A stretch of DNA of 64,000 nt from Thalassospira sp. MCCC 1A03138 (GCF_002115785.1 NZ_JFJY01000007.1:226024-290023); one strand, 5' to 3'. Numbered from the stretch's first letter, positions 31,101 through 42,730 are shown. Notes: a model not told the origin generated them from the sequence alone. A program made the numbers and translations.

Positions 31101-34100
31101 TCGCCACCGACGAAGGTGTCATTGAAATCAGAACCCTCGACGATTTCAATACCGTCAAGGCTATCTGTCCCCTCGTTCGCAGATGCGACGGTTCCCGCAC
31201 TCATATCCACAATGACCGCGCCGGTTGCATCGGCGTAGGATGCCGTATCCTGACCAGATCCGCCTATCAGGACATCATTACCCGCACCGCCGACAAGCGT
31301 ATCATTGCCAGCACCGCCATCAAGCGTATCGTCGCCGTCACCACCAAAGACGGTATCATCCCCCGCACCGGAATTGACCGTATCATTCCCCGCGCCGGTT
31401 TTGATCACATTGTCATTTTCATCACCGGTAACGCTGTCTTTACCGGCACCGGTCAGGATGTTTTCAATATTTGTGAAACTATCGATTTCATTGCCGCTGG
31501 TGACCTGCCCCGCCACCATATCGACGACGCTGTCATCCGTCAGATCAGACAGATCAAAAGTATCATTCCCGTCGCCACCGTCGATAACATCCTTGCCCTG
31601 ACCACCGCGGAGCGTATCGTTACCCTCGCCCCCCGAAAGGACGTCATCACCGGACCGTCCATCGACGAAATCGTTACCCGCACCCGCTGCAATCGTATTT
31701 GCGCCAGCATCGCCCAAAAGCTCATCAGAAGCGGTCGAGCCGACAATGTTGTCGAAATTCCGGATGACGTCATTGTCCGAACCACTTGTTTGTCCGGATT
31801 GAAGATCAACACTCACGCCACCTGTTGACGACGCATAAGAAATGGTATCTTCGCCGCTGCCGCCATCAAGCGTGTCACGACCTGCTCCACCTTCTATGGT
31901 GTCATTGCCAGCCCCGCCTATCAGATGATCGTTGCCAGCCCCACCGGTCAAAATATCATTCCCGGCGGCGCCATCCACACTTACAGCATTGTTTCCGGCG
32001 GCAAATACATCGTCAAAATCGGATGCAATGATACTTTCAAAACCACTGATCATGTCGGTTCCGATATCGGCACCACTTGCCGTACCGACATCAAGATCAA
32101 TGTTCAGACCAGACCCGGAACCACTATAATCAAGGGTATCTTTTCCACGTCCGCCATCAAGGACATCATTTCCGGCATCGCCATAAACGGTATCATCACC
32201 ATCACCTGCCGCAATGGTGTTGTCATCCGTATCGCCCCTCAGTTCATCCGAATGCGATGAGCCAATAATATTTTCGATATTCGCAAGGGTGTCATTACCG
32301 TCTGCCCCCGTCGCGGTTTCCGCACCAAGATCAACGGAAACGGATCCATCTGCCTGAGCATAGCTTACGGTGTCGCCCCCGGCACCACCGTCCAGAACGT
32401 CATCGCCACGGCCACCCATCAAGGTGTTTTCGCCGTCATCCCCGATCAGGGTATCGTCAAAATCACTGCCGATTACATTTTCGATATTTGCAAGTGTGTC
32501 GTTACCGCTCGCGCCAGTCGCCGTTCCCGCCCCAATGTCAACGAACACCGCACCGTCAGCATCGCTATAGGTTGCGACGTCACGCCCCTCGCCGCCATCT
32601 AGAATGTCGTTTCCTGTGCCGCCAAGAAGCGTATCGTCCCCTGATCCGCCTTCCAGGGTATCATCGCCAGCACCACCATCAAGATGATCGTCATCCATCC
32701 CGCCCAGAAGATGATCGTTCCCGCCCAGACCGCGCAAAGTATCGTCCCCGGCCTCGCCGGATAAGATATTGTCACCCTCATCACCGGAAATGCGGTCCTG
32801 CCCCTTGGCGCCAATAACGTTTTCAATGTCGATCAGAACATCATTGCCAACCGAAGAATCCGCTGTTCCCGTAGCCAGATCGACGGTTACGGATAAACTT
32901 TGACTATAGTCGGCAGTATCATTGCCCGCGCCACCATCAAGCGTATTTTGGCCACTGCCACTTGACAATGTGTCATCCCCGGCACCGCCATAGATGATAT
33001 CGTCACCTCCGGCCCCGTCGATCGTATCATTGCCATCAAGCCCGTCGATTATTTCGCCAAATCCACTGCCGACAATTGTGTCATCAGCTTCGGTCGCCCC
33101 GATGAATTTGATGTCGACAAAATGATCCGGGGTCAGGTCTTCGGGCGCAATACCACTTAATGTGATCTTGCTTTGTCCAAGGTCGATAACCGTCCCACCG
33201 TTGCCATCTGAGACAATCATCTTCCGTAAGGCTTCCCAGGTCGGAACACCAAAGGCCGAAACATTCAGACGATCTGCAGAAAGATCAAAATCAGCAATGG
33301 TATCGACACCGGACCCGGGCGCGAACACAAAGGTATCAGCTCCTTCACCGCCAACCAGAAGATCGTTTCCGCCGCCGCCAATGATAAGATCATCGCCCGC
33401 ACCACCTTCGAGCGTATTGGAAATCAAAGATCCGATGATCGTGTCATTGCCGTCAGAACCGATAACGTTTTCGATACCGTTCAGATGACTGGTTCCGCTC
33501 TCGGTCGTCGCAGAACCCTCGCCAAGATCGACGGAAACCCCGCCATCGATACCATCATATGTAAGGGTATCTTTGCCTGCACCGCCCAGAAGGCTGTCAT
33601 TTCCAGCCCCTGCAATCAGGGTGTCATCGCCAGCACCACCATCCAGAAGATCATCCCCCGCGCCCCCTGAAAGGGTGTCGGCACCCTCTCCGCCCAGAAG
33701 AATGTTGTTTGCATCAGTCCCGGAAATCACATCATCAAAGTCAGATCCGGTAACATTATCGATGTTGGCAAGTGTATCGTTGCCCGCGCCGCCCGATGCG
33801 TTACCTGCTGCCAGATCGACCTGCACCCCCGCAACGGCATCGTCATAAGCAACGGTATCATTACCATTACCACCGTCGATTACGTCATTCCCCTGGCCAC
33901 CAGAAAGCGTGTCATCGCCTTCCCGGCCAAACAATGTGTCGTCGCCATCCATGCCAAGAATGGTGTCATTCCCGGCCAAACCATCGATGACATCACCAAG
34001 CGACGTACCGATCAAAACATCGGCATTTTCCGTACCCTCAAGTGACCGAATGCCAACGAAATTCGAATATTTTAGCATATCTGGCGATATGCCGAGCAAC

Positions 34101-37100
34101 GTCATGGTTGCATCGCCAAGCGAAATCGTCGTATTGCCTGCTTCATCAACACCAACCAACCCGGCGATGTCGGATAGCAAACCAACGCCATCGATCCCCT
34201 GAACATCAATCATGTCCAGTTCCGGATCGAAATCAGTCACGGTGATCTGACCGTCGCTTGCGGAAATCACAAAGGTATCGCCGCCTGCGCCGCCGGTCAG
34301 CGTATCGTTACCGCCCCCACCGGAAAGCGTGTCGTCACCGGCATCGCCAAGCAGGGTGTCGTCACCGGCACCGCCAAGCATAACGTCGTTACCAGCGCTG
34401 CCCTTGATCGTTTCGAAACCGTCAATCGTGTCAACAAAGGTGGAACTGGTAACGGTGCCTGCATCCAGATCAAAGGTAAGCCCGGTATTGCTCTGGCCCG
34501 AACCGTTCACTGACTCATAACTCAGAACATCGTTACCATCGCCACCCGATAGCGTGTCCGACCCAAAGCCGCCCAGAACAGTGTCATCACCCGCCCCCGC
34601 AGCAATGATATTGTCAGACGACGTACCTGAAATCACATCATTGCCAGCACCGGTAACGGCATTTTCAAATCCCGTAAATTCATCCGTCCCCATGCCGGAT
34701 GCCGTTCCCGCGGCAAGATCAACCGTCATATCAACGGAAAATTCGCTGTAGTCGACGGTGTCGGTTCCCTCTCCACCGATGAAGGTATCGTCCCCCCCGC
34801 TGCCGAGAACCGTATCGTCAGCACTTCCGGCATCTATGATATTTTTGCCACTGTCGCCGCGAATGATATCGGCTTGGCCCGAACCGGTCACATTTTCGAT
34901 ATTTTCCAGCGAAACAGTGCCGGACGCATTTTTTGCGTATCCTGCGGAAAGATCAATCTCGACCCCACCCTGACCGTTGAAAAGGGCAGTATCGATACCG
35001 TCGCCACCATCAAGCGTATCATCGCCACCACCCCCGGCAAGCGTGTCATCGCCTGCACCGGTGGAAATATGGTTGTCATCGGCATTGCCGATCACCGTAT
35101 CGTTGCCCGAACCGGTGACAATGTTTTCAATTCCGGTCAGACGATCCGTTTCACCGTCTGCGGTATCATTGGCAACACCGCTTTCCAGATTGACGAATTG
35201 GTCGTTGATCTCTGCGCTGTAATCAACGGTGTCGATCCCGCTACCGCCGTTATAACTGTCGTTCCCCGCCTCGGCAAAGAACATGTCGTTGCCAGCACCA
35301 CCCGATAGAACATCATCGCCGTCACGCCCCACAATCGTGTCATCACCGGCACCGCCAGACAGGGTGTTTGTTCCGGCATCCCCCATAAGGGTGTCGTCGT
35401 ATTCAGAACCGATGGCGTTTTCGATACGATCCAAAATGTCATTGCCATCGACACTGCTGGCCGTTCCGGCATCAAGATCCAGCGTCACACTACCTGTAGC
35501 GCGGGAATAATCGACGGTATCTTTACCCTCCTGCCCGCGAAGCGTATCGTTCCCGGCCCCGGCAATCAGCGTGTCATCACCAAAACCACCAGACAGAACA
35601 TCGTTCCCGGCACCACCCGCAAGGATATCGTCACCATCATATCCGTATATGGCGTCATCGCCATCGGTTCCCTGCTGATCATCATTGTCATCAGACGCAA
35701 GGATTCGGCCAAAACCGCGGAAATTATCATGCGACAACTGGTCAACAGAAACGTTTTCAAGCGTCAGGACACCGTCATCACCAAAATCGATAACAGTGTT
35801 GCCGTTACCATCATCCGACATCATCGACTGCAAAGTCACAAAATCCGGGATACCGAGCCGCGCCAGATCGACCGTATCTTCTGCAACATCAAAGTCGGTA
35901 ACGGTGTCGTTGCCAAATCCGACAGTCAGTTCAAAGTCGTCTTCACCCGTCCCCCCGGTCAGGACATCGTCACCCGCCCCCCCGGTCAGCGTATCAACAC
36001 CCGCCCCCCCGATCAGGACGTTGTCTCCGGCATCACCTGTCAGGTGATCGTCGAAATCGGACCCGACAAGATTTTCAAACATCTGGACGACGTCATTACC
36101 CGCCGCACCGGTTGCGATGCCTTTCGACAAATCAACAAACACGGCACCGGTTGCATCGGCATAGCTGGCTGTATCTATGCCATCGCCACCCTGCATGTGA
36201 TCATCGCCAGCCCCGCCTTGCAGGAAGTCATTTCCATCCCCGCCTTGCAGAACATCATTGCCCGCTGCGCCATAAAGGGTGTCGTCCCCCTTGCCACCTT
36301 GCAGGACGTCGGCCCCTTCACCTCCATAAAGAGTGTCGTTGCCGTCACCGCCCTGTAAAATGTCGTCGCCCGCATTGCCAAGCAGGGTGTCATCCCCTGC
36401 CCCACCCTGAAGGGTATCCAGATCAGAAGACCCTTCCAGAACGTCATTACCCGTCGTGCCTTCAACGATGATACCGTCATCGACGGGCTCCTGGTCGGGC
36501 GGCGTGCTGCCCCCCATATCATCTTCTTCGGGAGGTTCCGAGGTATCTGGATTCCCTGCATTATCATTGTCACCAGAAGACTGTTCTTCACCCGTCGTGC
36601 CGGATGGGTCCGAAATATCCTGGTCAATGTCTGTTTGATCTTCTCCGCCGCCACCGGTTTCTTGCGAATTGTCTGCACCGGCTTGCGCACTGTTATTATT
36701 GTTGTCCTGATTACTCTGCGATGGCTGTTCTTCACCGTCCGTGCTGTCTTCACCCTCACCCGATGCAGGCGTATCTTCGTTCAGAACATCTTCACCCGCA
36801 CCATCCGAACCGCCGAGGCTGTCGTCTTCGGCACCGTCACCCGCGTTCGTTTCATCGCCTTCTGCGTCCGAACCGGTTTCAGCAGGGGGTGTTTCCTGAT
36901 CGGGCGTGGTTTCTCCGTCGGTGGCCTCGTTCGATGCATCACCGGAAGTCTCACCGTCGGTTTCGGTCGAAGAGCCTTCTTCGGTTCCGGATGTTTCCGA
37001 ACCGTTTTCTACCGGGGTCTCTTCGCCTTCCGTTACGGGATCGGTCGAACCTTCATCGCTGGTGTCCACGGGATCGGCGCCATCTGCGCCATTTGACGTG

Positions 37101-38875
37101 TCTTCGCCAGATGCACCGGTTTCACCCGAACCATCACCCGATGCCGTATCATTTGGCTCGTTCGGGGATGCGTTATCGGATGCGTCATCCTGCGCGCCGG
37201 TTTGCGTATCGCCCGTCTGCGTCTGATCACCGTCGGTGGTCGATCCGGTTTCGGTTTCCTGCGACGCACCACCGGTATTGCCAGTCCCATCCGTCTCGTC
37301 ACTGCCGGTTTCCGGTCCCGTGTTCGTATCGGCGCCAGCATCAGAGCCCGCTTCGGCTCCATTCTGATCGGTCGGGGTTGTTTCATCGAGACCGGTGTTC
37401 GGATCGGTTTCTTCATCCGTTCCGGCGTCACCGGTGGTTTCATCACCTTCGCCCGAACCGGTGTCGGTTTCGGTGTCGGTTCCCGTGTCGGTTTCTGCGT
37501 CGCCGGTTTCTTCGGCAATGGTGTCATCACCCGATCCGCCAGATGCAGGATCATCGCCAACCCCGCCACCAGTTTCTGGCTGGGAGGTTTCCCCACCGCT
37601 ACCGGAAGAAGCCTGATCACCTGTTTCGCTATCGGTCGTATCACCACCGGACGTATCAGTTTCGCCCGTCACCGACCCCTCCGACGGGTCCGATGCCTCG
37701 TCGGTCGTATCACCGCTCGTTTCACCAGAAGTTTCGTCATTGGTATCTGCACCGGTGTCGGTGTCAGTTGCCGTATCACCGCCGGATGCATCGTCACTTG
37801 CCGTGCCGGAATCCGTGTTGCTGCCGGTTTCAGATGCGGCACCATCGTCCGTTTCGGCCTCGGTCCGGCTTTCGGTCGCACCATTTTTCAGATCGACCGT
37901 CACACCCTGTTCTGACGTGCTGTAATCAAGGGTATTGCTGCCCGCACCACCATCAATCGAGTCATTGCCGGCACTGGCGCCAAAGGTATCGTCGCCTGCA
38001 CCGCCCCAAAGCGTATTGTTTCCGGTGTCCCCGCGCAGGACATCATTGCCCGATGTCCCGGTCAGATTTTCGATATTGCTAAACGAAACGATATTGTTGC
38101 CTGTTGCACTGCCTGCCGTACCGGTCGAAAGATCGGCGGTTACGGCATCATCGGACCCGTCAAATGACAGCGTATCATTGCCAGAACCGCCATCAACCGT
38201 ATCACTGCCGCCATTGCCCGAAATCACATCGTCGCCAGACGTGCCTTGGATCACGTCATCACCCGACGTTCCGTCAATGACGGTTGCATCACCCGACGAC
38301 GGATCGCCGGAGCTGTCCAGCGCGACATCCGTCAGTTTCGGGGCATCAACAAGGGTGATTTCGGAAAGCTGGGCAATCGTAATGCCCTTAAGCGTAAGCT
38401 GATCGCCAGTCGCAAAGGTAATGACGACATTGCCCTGACCGTCATCCGAAGCACGCGAAACCAGATCGGCCGCACTTTCAACACCAAGATCATCAAGCGC
38501 CAGATAATCTTCGCCAAGGGTGAAATCGGTAATGGTCGCCTGACCAAATCCGGCCTGCAAAACAAAGGTATCGCGGCCTTCGCCACCAGCAACTTCATCC
38601 TGACCCTCGCCCGGTACCAGGATATCGTTGCCCGCGCCACCAACCAGCGTGTTGTCGCCCGCATCCCCGATCAGGATGTCGTTATACGACGTGCCGATGA
38701 TGTTTTGGATATTGGTGAAGGCCTGCGTTGCAGGGGATTGTGAACCTGTCTCGCCCGACGAACCGGAATCGGATTTACCCGCAGCAGAGCTATCCTCTGC
38801 GCGGTCATCCAGCACCTGTTCGATATCAGCATCCGTCAAACCGGTGCCATCGTCTTGATTGGCGGGCGAGGCCAA
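19166..38875 (-). CDS. Giant RTX calcium-binding protein, type I secreted (6569 aa)
   Basis: One uninterrupted frame of 6569 residues. It starts at TTG 38875 (AGGGAG seven bases upstream, in-frame TAA shortly before; no ATG available). Residues 1-330: Ser/Asp-rich leader and first RTX repeats. About 332-805: acidic low-complexity linker of Asp, Glu, Gly, Ser, Thr. The rest is hundreds of GGxGxDxLx nonapeptides that fold as calcium-dependent beta-rolls. Among them are eleven modules of serralysin C-terminal type, the last being the true C-terminus ([17 protein letters not shown], ending DADDFGFGT), the expected uncleaved T1SS signal. Five copies of a second module (NPSI..VDLTSxxxSYGDV) also occur, one with a 200-residue insertion near 4790-4990. 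No protease, cadherin or LapA-type retention domain is seen. The exporter genes lie just upstream. Likely a secreted or surface adhesin/matrix protein; function inferred. Confidence 0.93.
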   Translation of the reverse strand: MASPANQDDGTGLTDADIEQVLDDRAEDSSAAGKSDSGSSGETGSQSPATQAFTNIQNIIGTSYNDILIGDAGDNTLVGGAGNDILVPGEGQDEVAGGEGRDTFVLQAGFGQATITDFTLGEDYLALDDLGVESAADLVSRASDDGQGNVVITFATGDQLTLKGITIAQLSEITLVDAPKLTDVALDSSGDPSSGDATVIDGTSGDDVIQGTSGDDVISGNGGSDTVDGGSGNDTLSFDGSDDAVTADLSTGTAGSATGNNIVSFSNIENLTGTSGNDVLRGDTGNNTLWGGAGDDTFGASAGNDSIDGGAGSNTLDYSTSEQGVTVDLKNGATESRTEAETDDGAASETGSNTDSGTASDDASGGDTATDTDTGADTNDETSGETSGDTTDEASDPSEGSVTGETDTSGGDTTDSETGDQASSGSGGETSQPETGGGVGDDPASGGSGDDTIAEETGDAETDTGTDTETDTGSGEGDETTGDAGTDEETDPNTGLDETTPTDQNGAEAGSDAGADTNTGPETGSDETDGTGNTGGASQETETGSTTDGDQTQTGDTQTGAQDDASDNASPNEPNDTASGDGSGETGASGEDTSNGADGADPVDTSDEGSTDPVTEGEETPVENGSETSGTEEGSSTETDGETSGDASNEATDGETTPDQETPPAETGSDAEGDETNAGDGAEDDSLGGSDGAGEDVLNEDTPASGEGEDSTDGEEQPSQSNQDNNNNSAQAGADNSQETGGGGEDQTDIDQDISDPSGTTGEEQSSGDNDNAGNPDTSEPPEEDDMGGSTPPDQEPVDDGIIVEGTTGNDVLEGSSDLDTLQGGAGDDTLLGNAGDDILQGGDGNDTLYGGEGADVLQGGKGDDTLYGAAGNDVLQGGDGNDFLQGGAGDDHMQGGDGIDTASYADATGAVFVDLSKGIATGAAGNDVVQMFENLVGSDFDDHLTGDAGDNVLIGGAGVDTLTGGAGDDVLTGGTGEDDFELTVGFGNDTVTDFDVAEDTVDLARLGIPDFVTLQSMMSDDGNGNTVIDFGDDGVLTLENVSVDQLSHDNFRGFGRILASDDNDDQQGTDGDDAIYGYDGDDILAGGAGNDVLSGGFGDDTLIAGAGNDTLRGQEGKDTVDYSRATGSVTLDLDAGTASSVDGNDILDRIENAIGSEYDDTLMGDAGTNTLSGGAGDDTIVGRDGDDVLSGGAGNDMFFAEAGNDSYNGGSGIDTVDYSAEINDQFVNLESGVANDTADGETDRLTGIENIVTGSGNDTVIGNADDNHISTGAGDDTLAGGGGDDTLDGGDGIDTALFNGQGGVEIDLSAGYAKNASGTVSLENIENVTGSGQADIIRGDSGKNIIDAGSADDTVLGSGGDDTFIGGEGTDTVDYSEFSVDMTVDLAAGTASGMGTDEFTGFENAVTGAGNDVISGTSSDNIIAAGAGDDTVLGGFGSDTLSGGDGNDVLSYESVNGSGQSNTGLTFDLDAGTVTSSTFVDTIDGFETIKGSAGNDVMLGGAGDDTLLGDAGDDTLSGGGGNDTLTGGAGGDTFVISASDGQITVTDFDPELDMIDVQGIDGVGLLSDIAGLVGVDEAGNTTISLGDATMTLLGISPDMLKYSNFVGIRSLEGTENADVLIGTSLGDVIDGLAGNDTILGMDGDDTLFGREGDDTLSGGQGNDVIDGGNGNDTVAYDDAVAGVQVDLAAGNASGGAGNDTLANIDNVTGSDFDDVISGTDANNILLGGEGADTLSGGAGDDLLDGGAGDDTLIAGAGNDSLLGGAGKDTLTYDGIDGGVSVDLGEGSATTESGTSHLNGIENVIGSDGNDTIIGSLISNTLEGGAGDDLIIGGGGNDLLVGGEGADTFVFAPGSGVDTIADFDLSADRLNVSAFGVPTWEALRKMIVSDGNGGTVIDLGQSKITLSGIAPEDLTPDHFVDIKFIGATEADDTIVGSGFGEIIDGLDGNDTIDGAGGDDIIYGGAGDDTLSSGSGQNTLDGGAGNDTADYSQSLSVTVDLATGTADSSVGNDVLIDIENVIGAKGQDRISGDEGDNILSGEAGDDTLRGLGGNDHLLGGMDDDHLDGGAGDDTLEGGSGDDTLLGGTGNDILDGGEGRDVATYSDADGAVFVDIGAGTATGASGNDTLANIENVIGSDFDDTLIGDDGENTLMGGRGDDVLDGGAGGDTVSYAQADGSVSVDLGAETATGADGNDTLANIENIIGSSHSDELRGDTDDNTIAAGDGDDTVYGDAGNDVLDGGRGKDTLDYSGSGSGLNIDLDVGTASGADIGTDMISGFESIIASDFDDVFAAGNNAVSVDGAAGNDILTGGAGNDHLIGGAGNDTIEGGAGRDTLDGGSGEDTISYASSTGGVSVDLQSGQTSGSDNDVIRNFDNIVGSTASDELLGDAGANTIAAGAGNDFVDGRSGDDVLSGGEGNDTLRGGQGKDVIDGGDGNDTFDLSDLTDDSVVDMVAGQVTSGNEIDSFTNIENILTGAGKDSVTGDENDNVIKTGAGNDTVNSGAGDDTVFGGDGDDTLDGGAGNDTLVGGAGNDVLIGGSGQDTASYADATGAVIVDMSAGTVASANEGTDSLDGIEIVEGSDFNDTFVGGEGNDIFLGGQGNDTFRGGEGDDTLSTGKGNDQIVFGPGSGDDVVTDFDPVTDVLDLTGFNIAGFDALKLLFDINDVGDVVIRFDTGDSITLNDVRPEMLASGNFSGVDVRLGTGENDDMSGSENDDVINALGGDDVVHGGDGDDRLIGGDGNDTLYGDTGDDVLAGEAGDDTLVGGDGSDTADYSTSSGAIVADIGAGSVAGADGNDRLESIENVTGTLFDDVFYDDAGNNTILGLDGDDTIFAGLGDDHIVGGAGSDTIDYSATNQGVDVNLANRSGSGAGNDFLESIENVVGTDFSDNIVGNADANTIIAGGGDDTIVAGDGNDVVEGGAGNDKIDGGTGQDTLSGGDGGDVIVAGADDDTLSGGDGDDILLGGTGDDRIMGDSGDDIIDGESGYHDTVDYSNVNGPVVVDLMNKYASGAAGNDVILNIEDVVGTDFADTLIGSDGVNTLDGGSGNDTLSGGAGDDIVITGAGEDVVVVAPGGGSDTVTDFDPSKDVVDLSAYGIETYSDLEDRMFNDTDGNAVINLAPGETITLEGISVEDLGPENFFGYVAINGTEFDDVLQGSQLGDEINALDGDDIVDGGAGDDVINGDAGNDTLIGGAGDDELNGGDGNDTADYSDTSEGVTVDLGEGTATGDAGNDTLDSIENVTGGDGDDILIGDENANILDGGAGNDTVYGNGGDDTLIGGEGDDTLSYEGAEDGVSVDLANGTATGGAGNDVIDGFETVIGSDHADTISGDDASNVIEGGAGDDVLAGGGGDDTILGGAGNDTLQAGTGSDTLVGGDGTDIADYSDRTDPVVVDLAAGTGTTADGNDTLIDIEGATGGSGNDTLLGADGDNILSGGAGDDTLSGGAGNDTLAGGAGADLLDGGAGDDVLAFEGDHVAASGETTDHVGSPTTDGTGDVADISGKNLSDDSFVGGEGNDTLQAGDGDDAIILDRDHAGGGAANPSIVDIENINAGAGNDVVDLTSETHSYGDVTIDGGAGDDTLWANDGDDVILGGAGSDNILGGAGADNINGGADNDILDGGTGNDIIAGGAGDDTIMAGLGDDTLSGGDGFDTLDMSAANGAEIDLANGTASSDATGSDSISGFENVIATDGDDIIIGNAANNVIDAGAGNDTVSIDAGNDHLDGGDGIDTLDLSGTSGGVTVDLATGTANGAQIGSDTIANFENVTGSADADTITGSDAANTIDGGAGDDVIDGGAGDDVLSGGAGNDTLAAGDGNDTLTGGDGADVFVFEDGSDADLVSDFDIASDVISLPDIGVSSWTELQPLLSDGPDGAVITLPSGGTVTLSGVAVGDLTPDHFAGIENVGTPGDDTLGGGSGDDTVGAGDGNDTVDGGDGDDTVDGGDGDDTVDGGDGNDSVGGGAGNDTVGGGAGDDTVDGGEGDDTVDGGDGNDSVGGGAGNDTVGGGAGDDTVDGGEGDDTVDGGDGNDSVGGGAGNDTVGGGAGDDTVDGGEGDDTVDGGDGNDSVGGGAGNDTVGGGAGDDTVDGGEGDDTVDGGDGNDSVGGGAGNDTVGGGAGDDTVDGGEGDDTLDGGDGNDTLIGGPGTDTLDGGAGDDVLEFGADRTGQSGDATDHAGSPGVDGTGEIADLDGLGISDDQYDGGDGIDTLVGTSGGDAIILDRDHENGSANPSISGVEIIETGDGDDVVDLTSQVHSYGDVTVDGGAGNDTIWTSAGDDSVLAGDGNDHINTGAGSDVIDAGAGDDDIAAGSGDDVISSGDGNDTVDAGAGDDTIIGDAGNDTLAGGDGTDTLDLTNADGGAVIDLENGTASSTETGSDTISGFEQVVTGAGDDTISGSSADDTISSGAGNDTIDGADGNDRIVAGDGNDVVSDGAGSDHVDAGTGDDTVIAGAGDDSLDGGQGNDTIDMRNATSGATVNLAAGSAQSAETGSDSISNFENVTTGSGDDELTGSDANNVMAAGAGNDTLDGGAGDDTLSGGAGNDSFIFADGTDDDVVTDFEVGTDKLTLDGTGIETWTQLRDLITGNSLGDAVINLPSGGTITLQGVNPLDLSADDFTGVTDGGTPYDDSLTGGDGDDVIDALAGDDIVDGGAGNDTIDGGAGNDTLMGGSGDDTVDGGAGSDTLGGGTGNDELSGGDGADTLSGGAGDDTLDGGSGDDVLNFDADGTAASGDTTENTGSPGVDGTGELANIGGKNISDDTFIGGDGTDTLNLTGGSDALILDGSKLGDGQTTGSTIETRTFGLTDSASSGAVQAAWSDANLYAFDFGTSYVGEDGKLNLAAADDTVTFDGNGIGNNGGSPAGSQINHNGNTGESEAVVVDLGANARNATVQVSNLIAAEHGGEVGSWQAFDADGNLVASGVLDESTINYTSGGVGTATISVTDSLGNPVEFRYLAFESEPYADGSSGGDSSDYFVRSITFDAVVEETVTDGARLDGVEVINAGEGNDVVDLTSDTIAYGDVTINGGGGNDTLWANEGNDRINGELGDDNLYGGAGDDYLDGGYGNDILDGGDGDDTLTGDDGADRLYGGAGNDTLDGGAGNDTLDAGAGDDVILAGDGNDVITAGAGADTVDAGTGDDTVVAGAGNDILAGGDGSDTLDFAAANGVTVNLSTGTASSDATGTDTISGFENVLGTAGSDTLIGSSGANVLSGADGDDVLDGGAGDDSVYGGAGNDTIIAGAGNDTLSGGAGTDTLDLSQAASGATVDLSAGTASSAETGNDTISGFENVIGSAGNDDITGSDGDNVLSGGAGDDTIEGGAGADTLDGGEGIDTISYEGSSAGVEIYLGDTDANARTPGEGGRAFGGDAAGDILANFERVIASAHDDYVYGNSQNNVVDLGDGNDTFDNVEADVSADTIDGGEGNDTIWTGDGADTLIGGNGNDYLNGEKGDDTLDGGAGNDSLVGGDGNDTLDGGSGNDRISTGSGADLVKVTSLVGDKVVTDFNTSVDQISLDALGISEWSELAPRLSEVNGNTVIDLGPDGSVTLLGVRLNEVTSDMFVGIEGPVGATPFDDVLLGTSEDDYIDALAGNDVVDGGDGNDTILGNDGDDNLSGGAGNDTISGGNGNDVIDGGDGDDSLNGNDGHDVIAGGAGNDTLIGGSGNDVISGGGGSDFIDAMDGDDVVTGGDDTDTIYGAAGDDQLSGEAGDDVISGGDGADTINGGLGNDLLSGDAGNDTLSGGSGNDVLSGGNDNDLLEGGIGSDTLSGDAGNDTLLGGDGNDTLDGGAGNDTYTGGAGSDQIIVSDNSGDKVVTDFNRASDQINLSALDVDNWAELRSLMSEVNGNTVINLNGQGTLTLLGVAISDLNANMFVGVEASTGPTPYDDVLYGISNNDTIAALAGDDTVFGLNGQDTLSGMDGNDSLYGGDGDDKLYGDGGNDLIDGGSGQDSIIGGEGDDTLDGGSGDDRVWGGNGADTLLGGQGQDKLYGEAGNDVINGGTGDDSILGGDGNDVLDGGENNDRLWGGDGNDTLFGGSGDDKLYGDGGNDTLMGGQGNDTLSGGSGRDTASYANATSAVGVSLKNGTAVGGDGYDVLSSIEDLIGSNFNDYLFGDDGANLLSGLSGDDVLGGDGGNDTIWGGDGNDVINGGSGSDLIDAGAGDDIIEYQKDATWSGSYAAKNVGDPDMDGTNEQVNLQGYTRSQDIFDGGDGTDTLSLTSGNDALFLDDKITDPGVSPRISNIEVIDAGNGDDIVDLTSETQSYGDVTVLGGTGNDIIWSNAGDDVLDGGEGNDTLWGGAGNDTLAGGAGIDILNGGAGDDVLQYNADDTWSSNWHALNDGAPGEDGHDNNTGWGHTGHHGNGWGHDYTGDSGTGEYVNLNGYNQSNDIFEGGDGTDTLKLTSGNDALFLADTVSDPGISPRIRNIEVIEAGDGDDIIDLTSSYETYGNVTLDGGNGNDILWSNSGDDVLLGGAGNDRLYGSAGDDTLTGGSGWDEFEIGKTNGHDIITDFTPGEDIINLSEWNYSNFNQIKNDMHLDTDGNVVIELGNDASVTLMGVHDTDDLDADDFGFGT
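23890..24505 (-). other. Non-RTX domain embedded in the giant protein (about residues 4790-4990)
   Basis: Within the third copy of the VDLTS module, the repeat pattern is broken by about 200 residues without GGxGxD motifs ([17 protein letters not shown] to [11 protein letters not shown]). The Asn/Gly/Val-rich pattern ([36 protein letters not shown]) looks like a beta-sandwich or carbohydrate-binding fold. It is the only sizeable folded domain apparent in the repeat region, and so the best candidate for a ligand-binding head. Confidence 0.6.
26491..27030 (-). repeat. Perfect 5 x 108-bp tandem repeat inside the RTX gene
   Basis: Five consecutive units of 108 bp beginning at 26491, 26599, 26707, 26815 and 26923 read the same base for base. 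Each encodes four RTX nonapeptides (36 residues: [19 protein letters not shown] and so on). The array covers residues about 3949-4128 and diverges at both ends. Identity at third codon positions shows recent amplification by slippage or unequal recombination. Copy number probably varies between strains. Confidence 0.93.
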
Positions 38876-38917
38876 GATTCTGCTCCCTACTTGGGATTAA
38901 TTTTTAAATCCATTCAC

Positions 38918-38941
38918 ATAGAAGGTAAAACGGCCTTCTAT
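38918..38941. promoter_or_regulatory. Leader hairpin upstream of the RTX start
   Basis: Perfect 8-bp inverted repeat ATAGAAGG (38918-38925) and CCTTCTAT (38934-38941), immediately downstream of the putative -10 box and 43 bases from the TTG start. It could be an operator or an mRNA 5' stem. Confidence 0.5.
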
Positions 38942-38948
38942 ATACAGT

Positions 38949-38977
38949 AGTATAGACTCCGATCAAGAGCCCATCAA
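38949..38977 (-). promoter_or_regulatory. Putative sigma70 promoter of the giant RTX gene
   Basis: On the minus strand TTGATG (38977-38972), 17 bases, then TATACT (38954-38949). The region is AT-rich compared with its surroundings. The start of transcription would be near 38942, at the edge of the 38918-38941 hairpin. This suggests that the RTX gene can be expressed separately from the exporter genes. Confidence 0.55.
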
Positions 38978-39113
38978 CGACGGATACGCGCCTGAATCGC
39001 TAAATTATGTTTTTTTCATATTTTCCGGGGATTTGGAAGGCAAAACTCGCCTCTGACAGAATCTGTCAGGTTGTATAGGATAGGTAGAGATATACCGAAT
39101 CGAGCTTGACGAC

Positions 39114-40418
39114 TTACTGTTCGCGGAATGCGCGATCAAAACTGTCGGTGATCGGGGCAAACAGATAGGCGAGAATCGTTCTGGCACCGGTGACGATTTC
39201 AAGCTGTGCGGCCATTCCCGGCGATAAAATCATGCCTTCATGCTCGGCAAGACTTTCCGAATCGATTTCAATCATTGCCTGAAAATACGGGCGACCTTCC
39301 GGGTCGGTCAGACGATCCGGCGACACATCGGAAACTATACCCTTTACCGGCGCAAACCAGCGCTGGCTGAATGCCGTCACCCGGATGTTCACACCAAGCC
39401 CCTCGTGAACGACATCGATATCGTTCGGCGATACGCGCGCCTCGATCACAAGCTTGTCATCTTGCGGCACGATTTCAAGCACTTGCGCACCGGGCGGGAT
39501 CACCCCGCCGACGGTGGAAAACTGCAAATTGGTGACCGTCCCGGCACGCGGGGCCTTGATGTCGGACCGCACCAGAATATCCTCGGCCGATCGGAGCCGT
39601 TCATTCAGATCGGAAATCTCGCCCTGGATATCGCGAAGCTCGGTATTGATGGTTTGCAGATTATCACGCGTCAGCTGCGCCTGACTGGATTTGACCTGCT
39701 GGATCTGCTGCTCAATACGTGCGATATCGGCTGAAAACCGCCCGATATTGCCCAGAACCTCGACCAACCGGCTTTCAAGCTGCAGCAACCGGGTCCGTCT
39801 GGCATAGCCAAGATCGACCATGGGTTTGACCATGGCCAGCTCTTCCTTGACGATGCCGACCTGCTGTTCGGCGGCGGTTTTCTGTTCGCGCGTGCCAATA
39901 ATCTCGCGGCGCAGTTCCTTGATCCGTTCGTCATAAAGTTCAAGTTCACCGCGAAACGCATTCATCCGGCTTTGAAACAGGGTTTCCTGCGAGTCAACAA
40001 TCCCGGCATATTTCGGATCATAAAGCGGGGACGGGAACTGCACCCGATCCTTGCCACCACGTTCCGCAAGCAGGCGCGCCTGTGTCGCCAGCGCATTGAG
40101 GTATCGGTTGTTCAGCAGGTCAAAGCTGGCCCGCGCACGCGTATCGTCAAGCCGGATCAGGACATCGCCACCCTGCACGCGCGCACCATTGCGCACCAGA
40201 ATGTCGCGAATGATCCCGCCTTCAAGATGCTGAACACTTTGCCTGCCCGAAAACGGCGCGACCACACCACTTGCCGTCGCGGCCGAATTGATGCGCGCCG
40301 TTGCCGCCCACAAGAACACCGACCCGACACCCAGGATCAGGATCAGAAGACCGATCCGCACCAGCGGCCTGACATCGGTTTCAAGTTCACGCGCTGTCGG
40401 AAGCTGCACCCCTGCCAT
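39114..40418 (-). CDS. Type I secretion periplasmic adaptor (HlyD/PrtE family)
   Basis: A 434-residue membrane fusion protein that links the inner-membrane exporter to a TolC-type channel. One N-terminal transmembrane helix (VRIGLLILILGVGSVFLWAA) is followed by a lipoyl half (SVQHLEGGIIRDILVRNGAR), a long coiled-coil hairpin (about residues 90-285), the second lipoyl half and a beta-barrel region ending ARTILAYLFAPI, diagnostic of the HlyD/PrtE group. The length fits PrtE. Its ATG overlaps the exporter stop by one base (TGATG), so translation is coupled. No TolC homologue is in the window. Confidence 0.95.
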   Translation of the reverse strand: MAGVQLPTARELETDVRPLVRIGLLILILGVGSVFLWAATARINSAATASGVVAPFSGRQSVQHLEGGIIRDILVRNGARVQGGDVLIRLDDTRARASFDLLNNRYLNALATQARLLAERGGKDRVQFPSPLYDPKYAGIVDSQETLFQSRMNAFRGELELYDERIKELRREIIGTREQKTAAEQQVGIVKEELAMVKPMVDLGYARRTRLLQLESRLVEVLGNIGRFSADIARIEQQIQQVKSSQAQLTRDNLQTINTELRDIQGEISDLNERLRSAEDILVRSDIKAPRAGTVTNLQFSTVGGVIPPGAQVLEIVPQDDKLVIEARVSPNDIDVVHEGLGVNIRVTAFSQRWFAPVKGIVSDVSPDRLTDPEGRPYFQAMIEIDSESLAEHEGMILSPGMAAQLEIVTGARTILAYLFAPITDSFDRAFREQ

Positions 40419-42730
40419 CAGGCACCACCCCGTCTGCGACCAGCCGATCCTTCAACTACCCGAAGCTGCGGCGGATCACTGCGTTTCGGGCGCGGGGCGA
40501 CGGCCGGCTGTTGTGCTGGGCTGCGCTCGCTGGTACGGCGTGCCTTGCGCGCCTCTTCACGGGCAGCGGCCTTTTTCGCCAGAACCTGCGCACGCGCTTC
40601 CTTGCGGCTGGCTTCAAGGGCGGCTTCCCGGGCGGTTTTACGCGCGCTCAGTCTTTGCTGTTCCTGTTTTTCACGTGCGACGCGCTGCCGTTCCGCACGT
40701 TCACCCGCTGTTGCCGCAGCTTCTTTACGGGTCGCCGGGCGCATGGTCATCATGGTGCCGCCCGGGGTCGGTTGCGGCACCATTTCGGTGCGTTCGATCC
40801 CGGCCGTTGCCTTGGCCTGCGCGGCACGGCTGGCCTGTGCGCGGGTCGGCGTCGGCATGATACCAGCCGGCAGGGGCGGCTGTTCTGGCGTTTGATTCTG
40901 CGACGAATTCTTTTCAATGATCGGGCGTGGTGCATCCGGGTTGGGCACCGCAATCCGTTTGGGGGTGATCCGCATTTGTCCGTCACGCGCCGGTTCGGCA
41001 GCAGGCGATGCCATGGGTGCAGGTGGTGGCGCGATCATCTGATCGGCCTTGCCCCGCACCGGCACGACCTGAATCTGCCCGTTGGCAAGGGCAAGGATCG
41101 CATCGGCACGCACCAGAATTTCGCGTTCGTGACTGACGATAAAGGTCGTGATCCCGGCACGACGCACGATATCAATCAGCGCACTGATATGACCAACACC
41201 ATTGTCATCAAGGGCGGTTGTCGGTTCATCAAGCAACAACAGGCGCGGCCGGCCGAACAGCGCCGCGGCAAGGGCAATAAGCTGTCGCTGCCCGCCCGAA
41301 AGGTTGCGCCCACCCCGTTCAACCCGGGTTTCATAGCCATCGGGAAGATCAAGGATGAATTTGTGCGCCCCGGCCAGTTCGGCCGCCTGAATGATGTCGC
41401 GCATTTCCGCATTGCCAAGACGCGCGATATTTTCGGCGATCGTTCCGGGAAACAGGAACGGATTCTGCGACAGATAGCCGACCTGCGGGCCAAGTTCACC
41501 GCGATCAATCCGCGATGCTTCGATCTCGTCAAGTTTCACCGATCCCGATCCGGGCACCCAGATGCCCATGATCAGCTTCAAAAGGGCGGTTTTACCAACC
41601 CCGTTGAACCCGGCGATGGAAATCACCTGCCCCGGCCCGGTCTTGAAGGAAAATCCCTTGAACAGAACATTACGGCTGCCCGGCGGCGCAAAGACCAGCC
41701 GATCCACGGAAACGGACATACCGCGCCCGCGCGGCAACGGGGCCGTATTCGTCTGACGTTTGTCCAGCAGGATCTTGTTCAGCCGTTCGAACGAATTGCG
41801 CGCCGAATTCCAGCTACGCCATGCCGAAACCGCGCCATCAAAGGGTGCCAGCCCGCGCATCCCCATGATCATGGAGGCCACCATGATCCCGATCGTGATG
41901 CTTTCCGACAGCACCAGATAGGCACCAACCCCGATAAAGCAGACCTGCATGGCCAGACGGATGAAATGCGACAGCGTTGTGGATGTTCCAACCCGTCGGC
42001 TGGCCTGGCCTTCCCAATACAGCGCATCGGACTGATCAGCCTGCCAGCGCTGGCGCGCGGACGGGGTCATGCCCATGGCTTCCATCGCCTCGGCATTGCG
42101 GACATAGGTTTCTTCCTGCGCAATACCGCGGTTCTGGCTTTCTTCGGACCGATCAACCGAAATCTTTGCCGCCGCCTCGTTGGCAATCGCAATCAGGATC
42201 AGGATCGTCGCCCCGGCACAGGCGACAAGCCCGAGACGGGTATCAAAGATGAAAACCACACCGATATAGACCGGCGCCCACATGAAATCGATCAGGGTAA
42301 AGGGGCCCGATCCGGTCAGAAACCCGCGCAGACCATAAAGATCACGCAAGGGTCGCTGGCGCATATTGTTGCCGCGTGCGGCCTGTTGTACGACATGGGC
42401 AAACAGATCGCCGCCAAGCCGAAGATCAAGTGCGGTGCCAACCCGGATCAGCAGCCGGGATCGCAATTGTTCCATCGATGCAATGAACAGCAGCACCAGC
42501 CCGATACCAAGTGTCAGAAGCAAAAGCGTATCAACGCTGCGGCTGGAAAGAACCCGATCAAACACCTGCATCGAATAGATCGGGATGACCATGTTCAGCA
42601 TATTGATGACCATGCTGAATCCGCCGACAAGAGCAATCGACCGCCAGAACATACGTTCCAGCGGGGTGCGATCCCCTTCCCGTGTCGCGCCCGCCTTGCG
42701 GACCGACTGGATTTTGTCCAGCAGGGTCAT
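40418..42730 (-). CDS. Type I secretion ABC exporter (PrtD family) with extended basic tail
   Basis: A 770-residue exporter. Residues about 30-310 form the six-helix transmembrane domain; about 340-565 form the ATPase with Walker A GFNGVGKT, signature LSGGQRQLIALA, Walker B LLLLDEPTTALD and IVSHERE. There is no C39 peptidase domain, as expected for PrtD-type systems that export RTX proteins. PrtD proteins are normally 560-590 residues; this one continues for about 200, first Pro-rich (residues 570-650), then a Lys/Arg/Ala/Glu-rich stretch that should form a long charged helix, then a Pro/Arg-rich end. The tail is cytoplasmic. Operon with the HlyD gene; the RTX substrate follows. Confidence 0.95.
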   Translation of the reverse strand: MTLLDKIQSVRKAGATREGDRTPLERMFWRSIALVGGFSMVINMLNMVIPIYSMQVFDRVLSSRSVDTLLLLTLGIGLVLLFIASMEQLRSRLLIRVGTALDLRLGGDLFAHVVQQAARGNNMRQRPLRDLYGLRGFLTGSGPFTLIDFMWAPVYIGVVFIFDTRLGLVACAGATILILIAIANEAAAKISVDRSEESQNRGIAQEETYVRNAEAMEAMGMTPSARQRWQADQSDALYWEGQASRRVGTSTTLSHFIRLAMQVCFIGVGAYLVLSESITIGIMVASMIMGMRGLAPFDGAVSAWRSWNSARNSFERLNKILLDKRQTNTAPLPRGRGMSVSVDRLVFAPPGSRNVLFKGFSFKTGPGQVISIAGFNGVGKTALLKLIMGIWVPGSGSVKLDEIEASRIDRGELGPQVGYLSQNPFLFPGTIAENIARLGNAEMRDIIQAAELAGAHKFILDLPDGYETRVERGGRNLSGGQRQLIALAAALFGRPRLLLLDEPTTALDDNGVGHISALIDIVRRAGITTFIVSHEREILVRADAILALANGQIQVVPVRGKADQMIAPPPAPMASPAAEPARDGQMRITPKRIAVPNPDAPRPIIEKNSSQNQTPEQPPLPAGIMPTPTRAQASRAAQAKATAGIERTEMVPQPTPGGTMMTMRPATRKEAAATAGERAERQRVAREKQEQQRLSARKTAREAALEASRKEARAQVLAKKAAAREEARKARRTSERSPAQQPAVAPRPKRSDPPQLRVVEGSAGRRRGGA

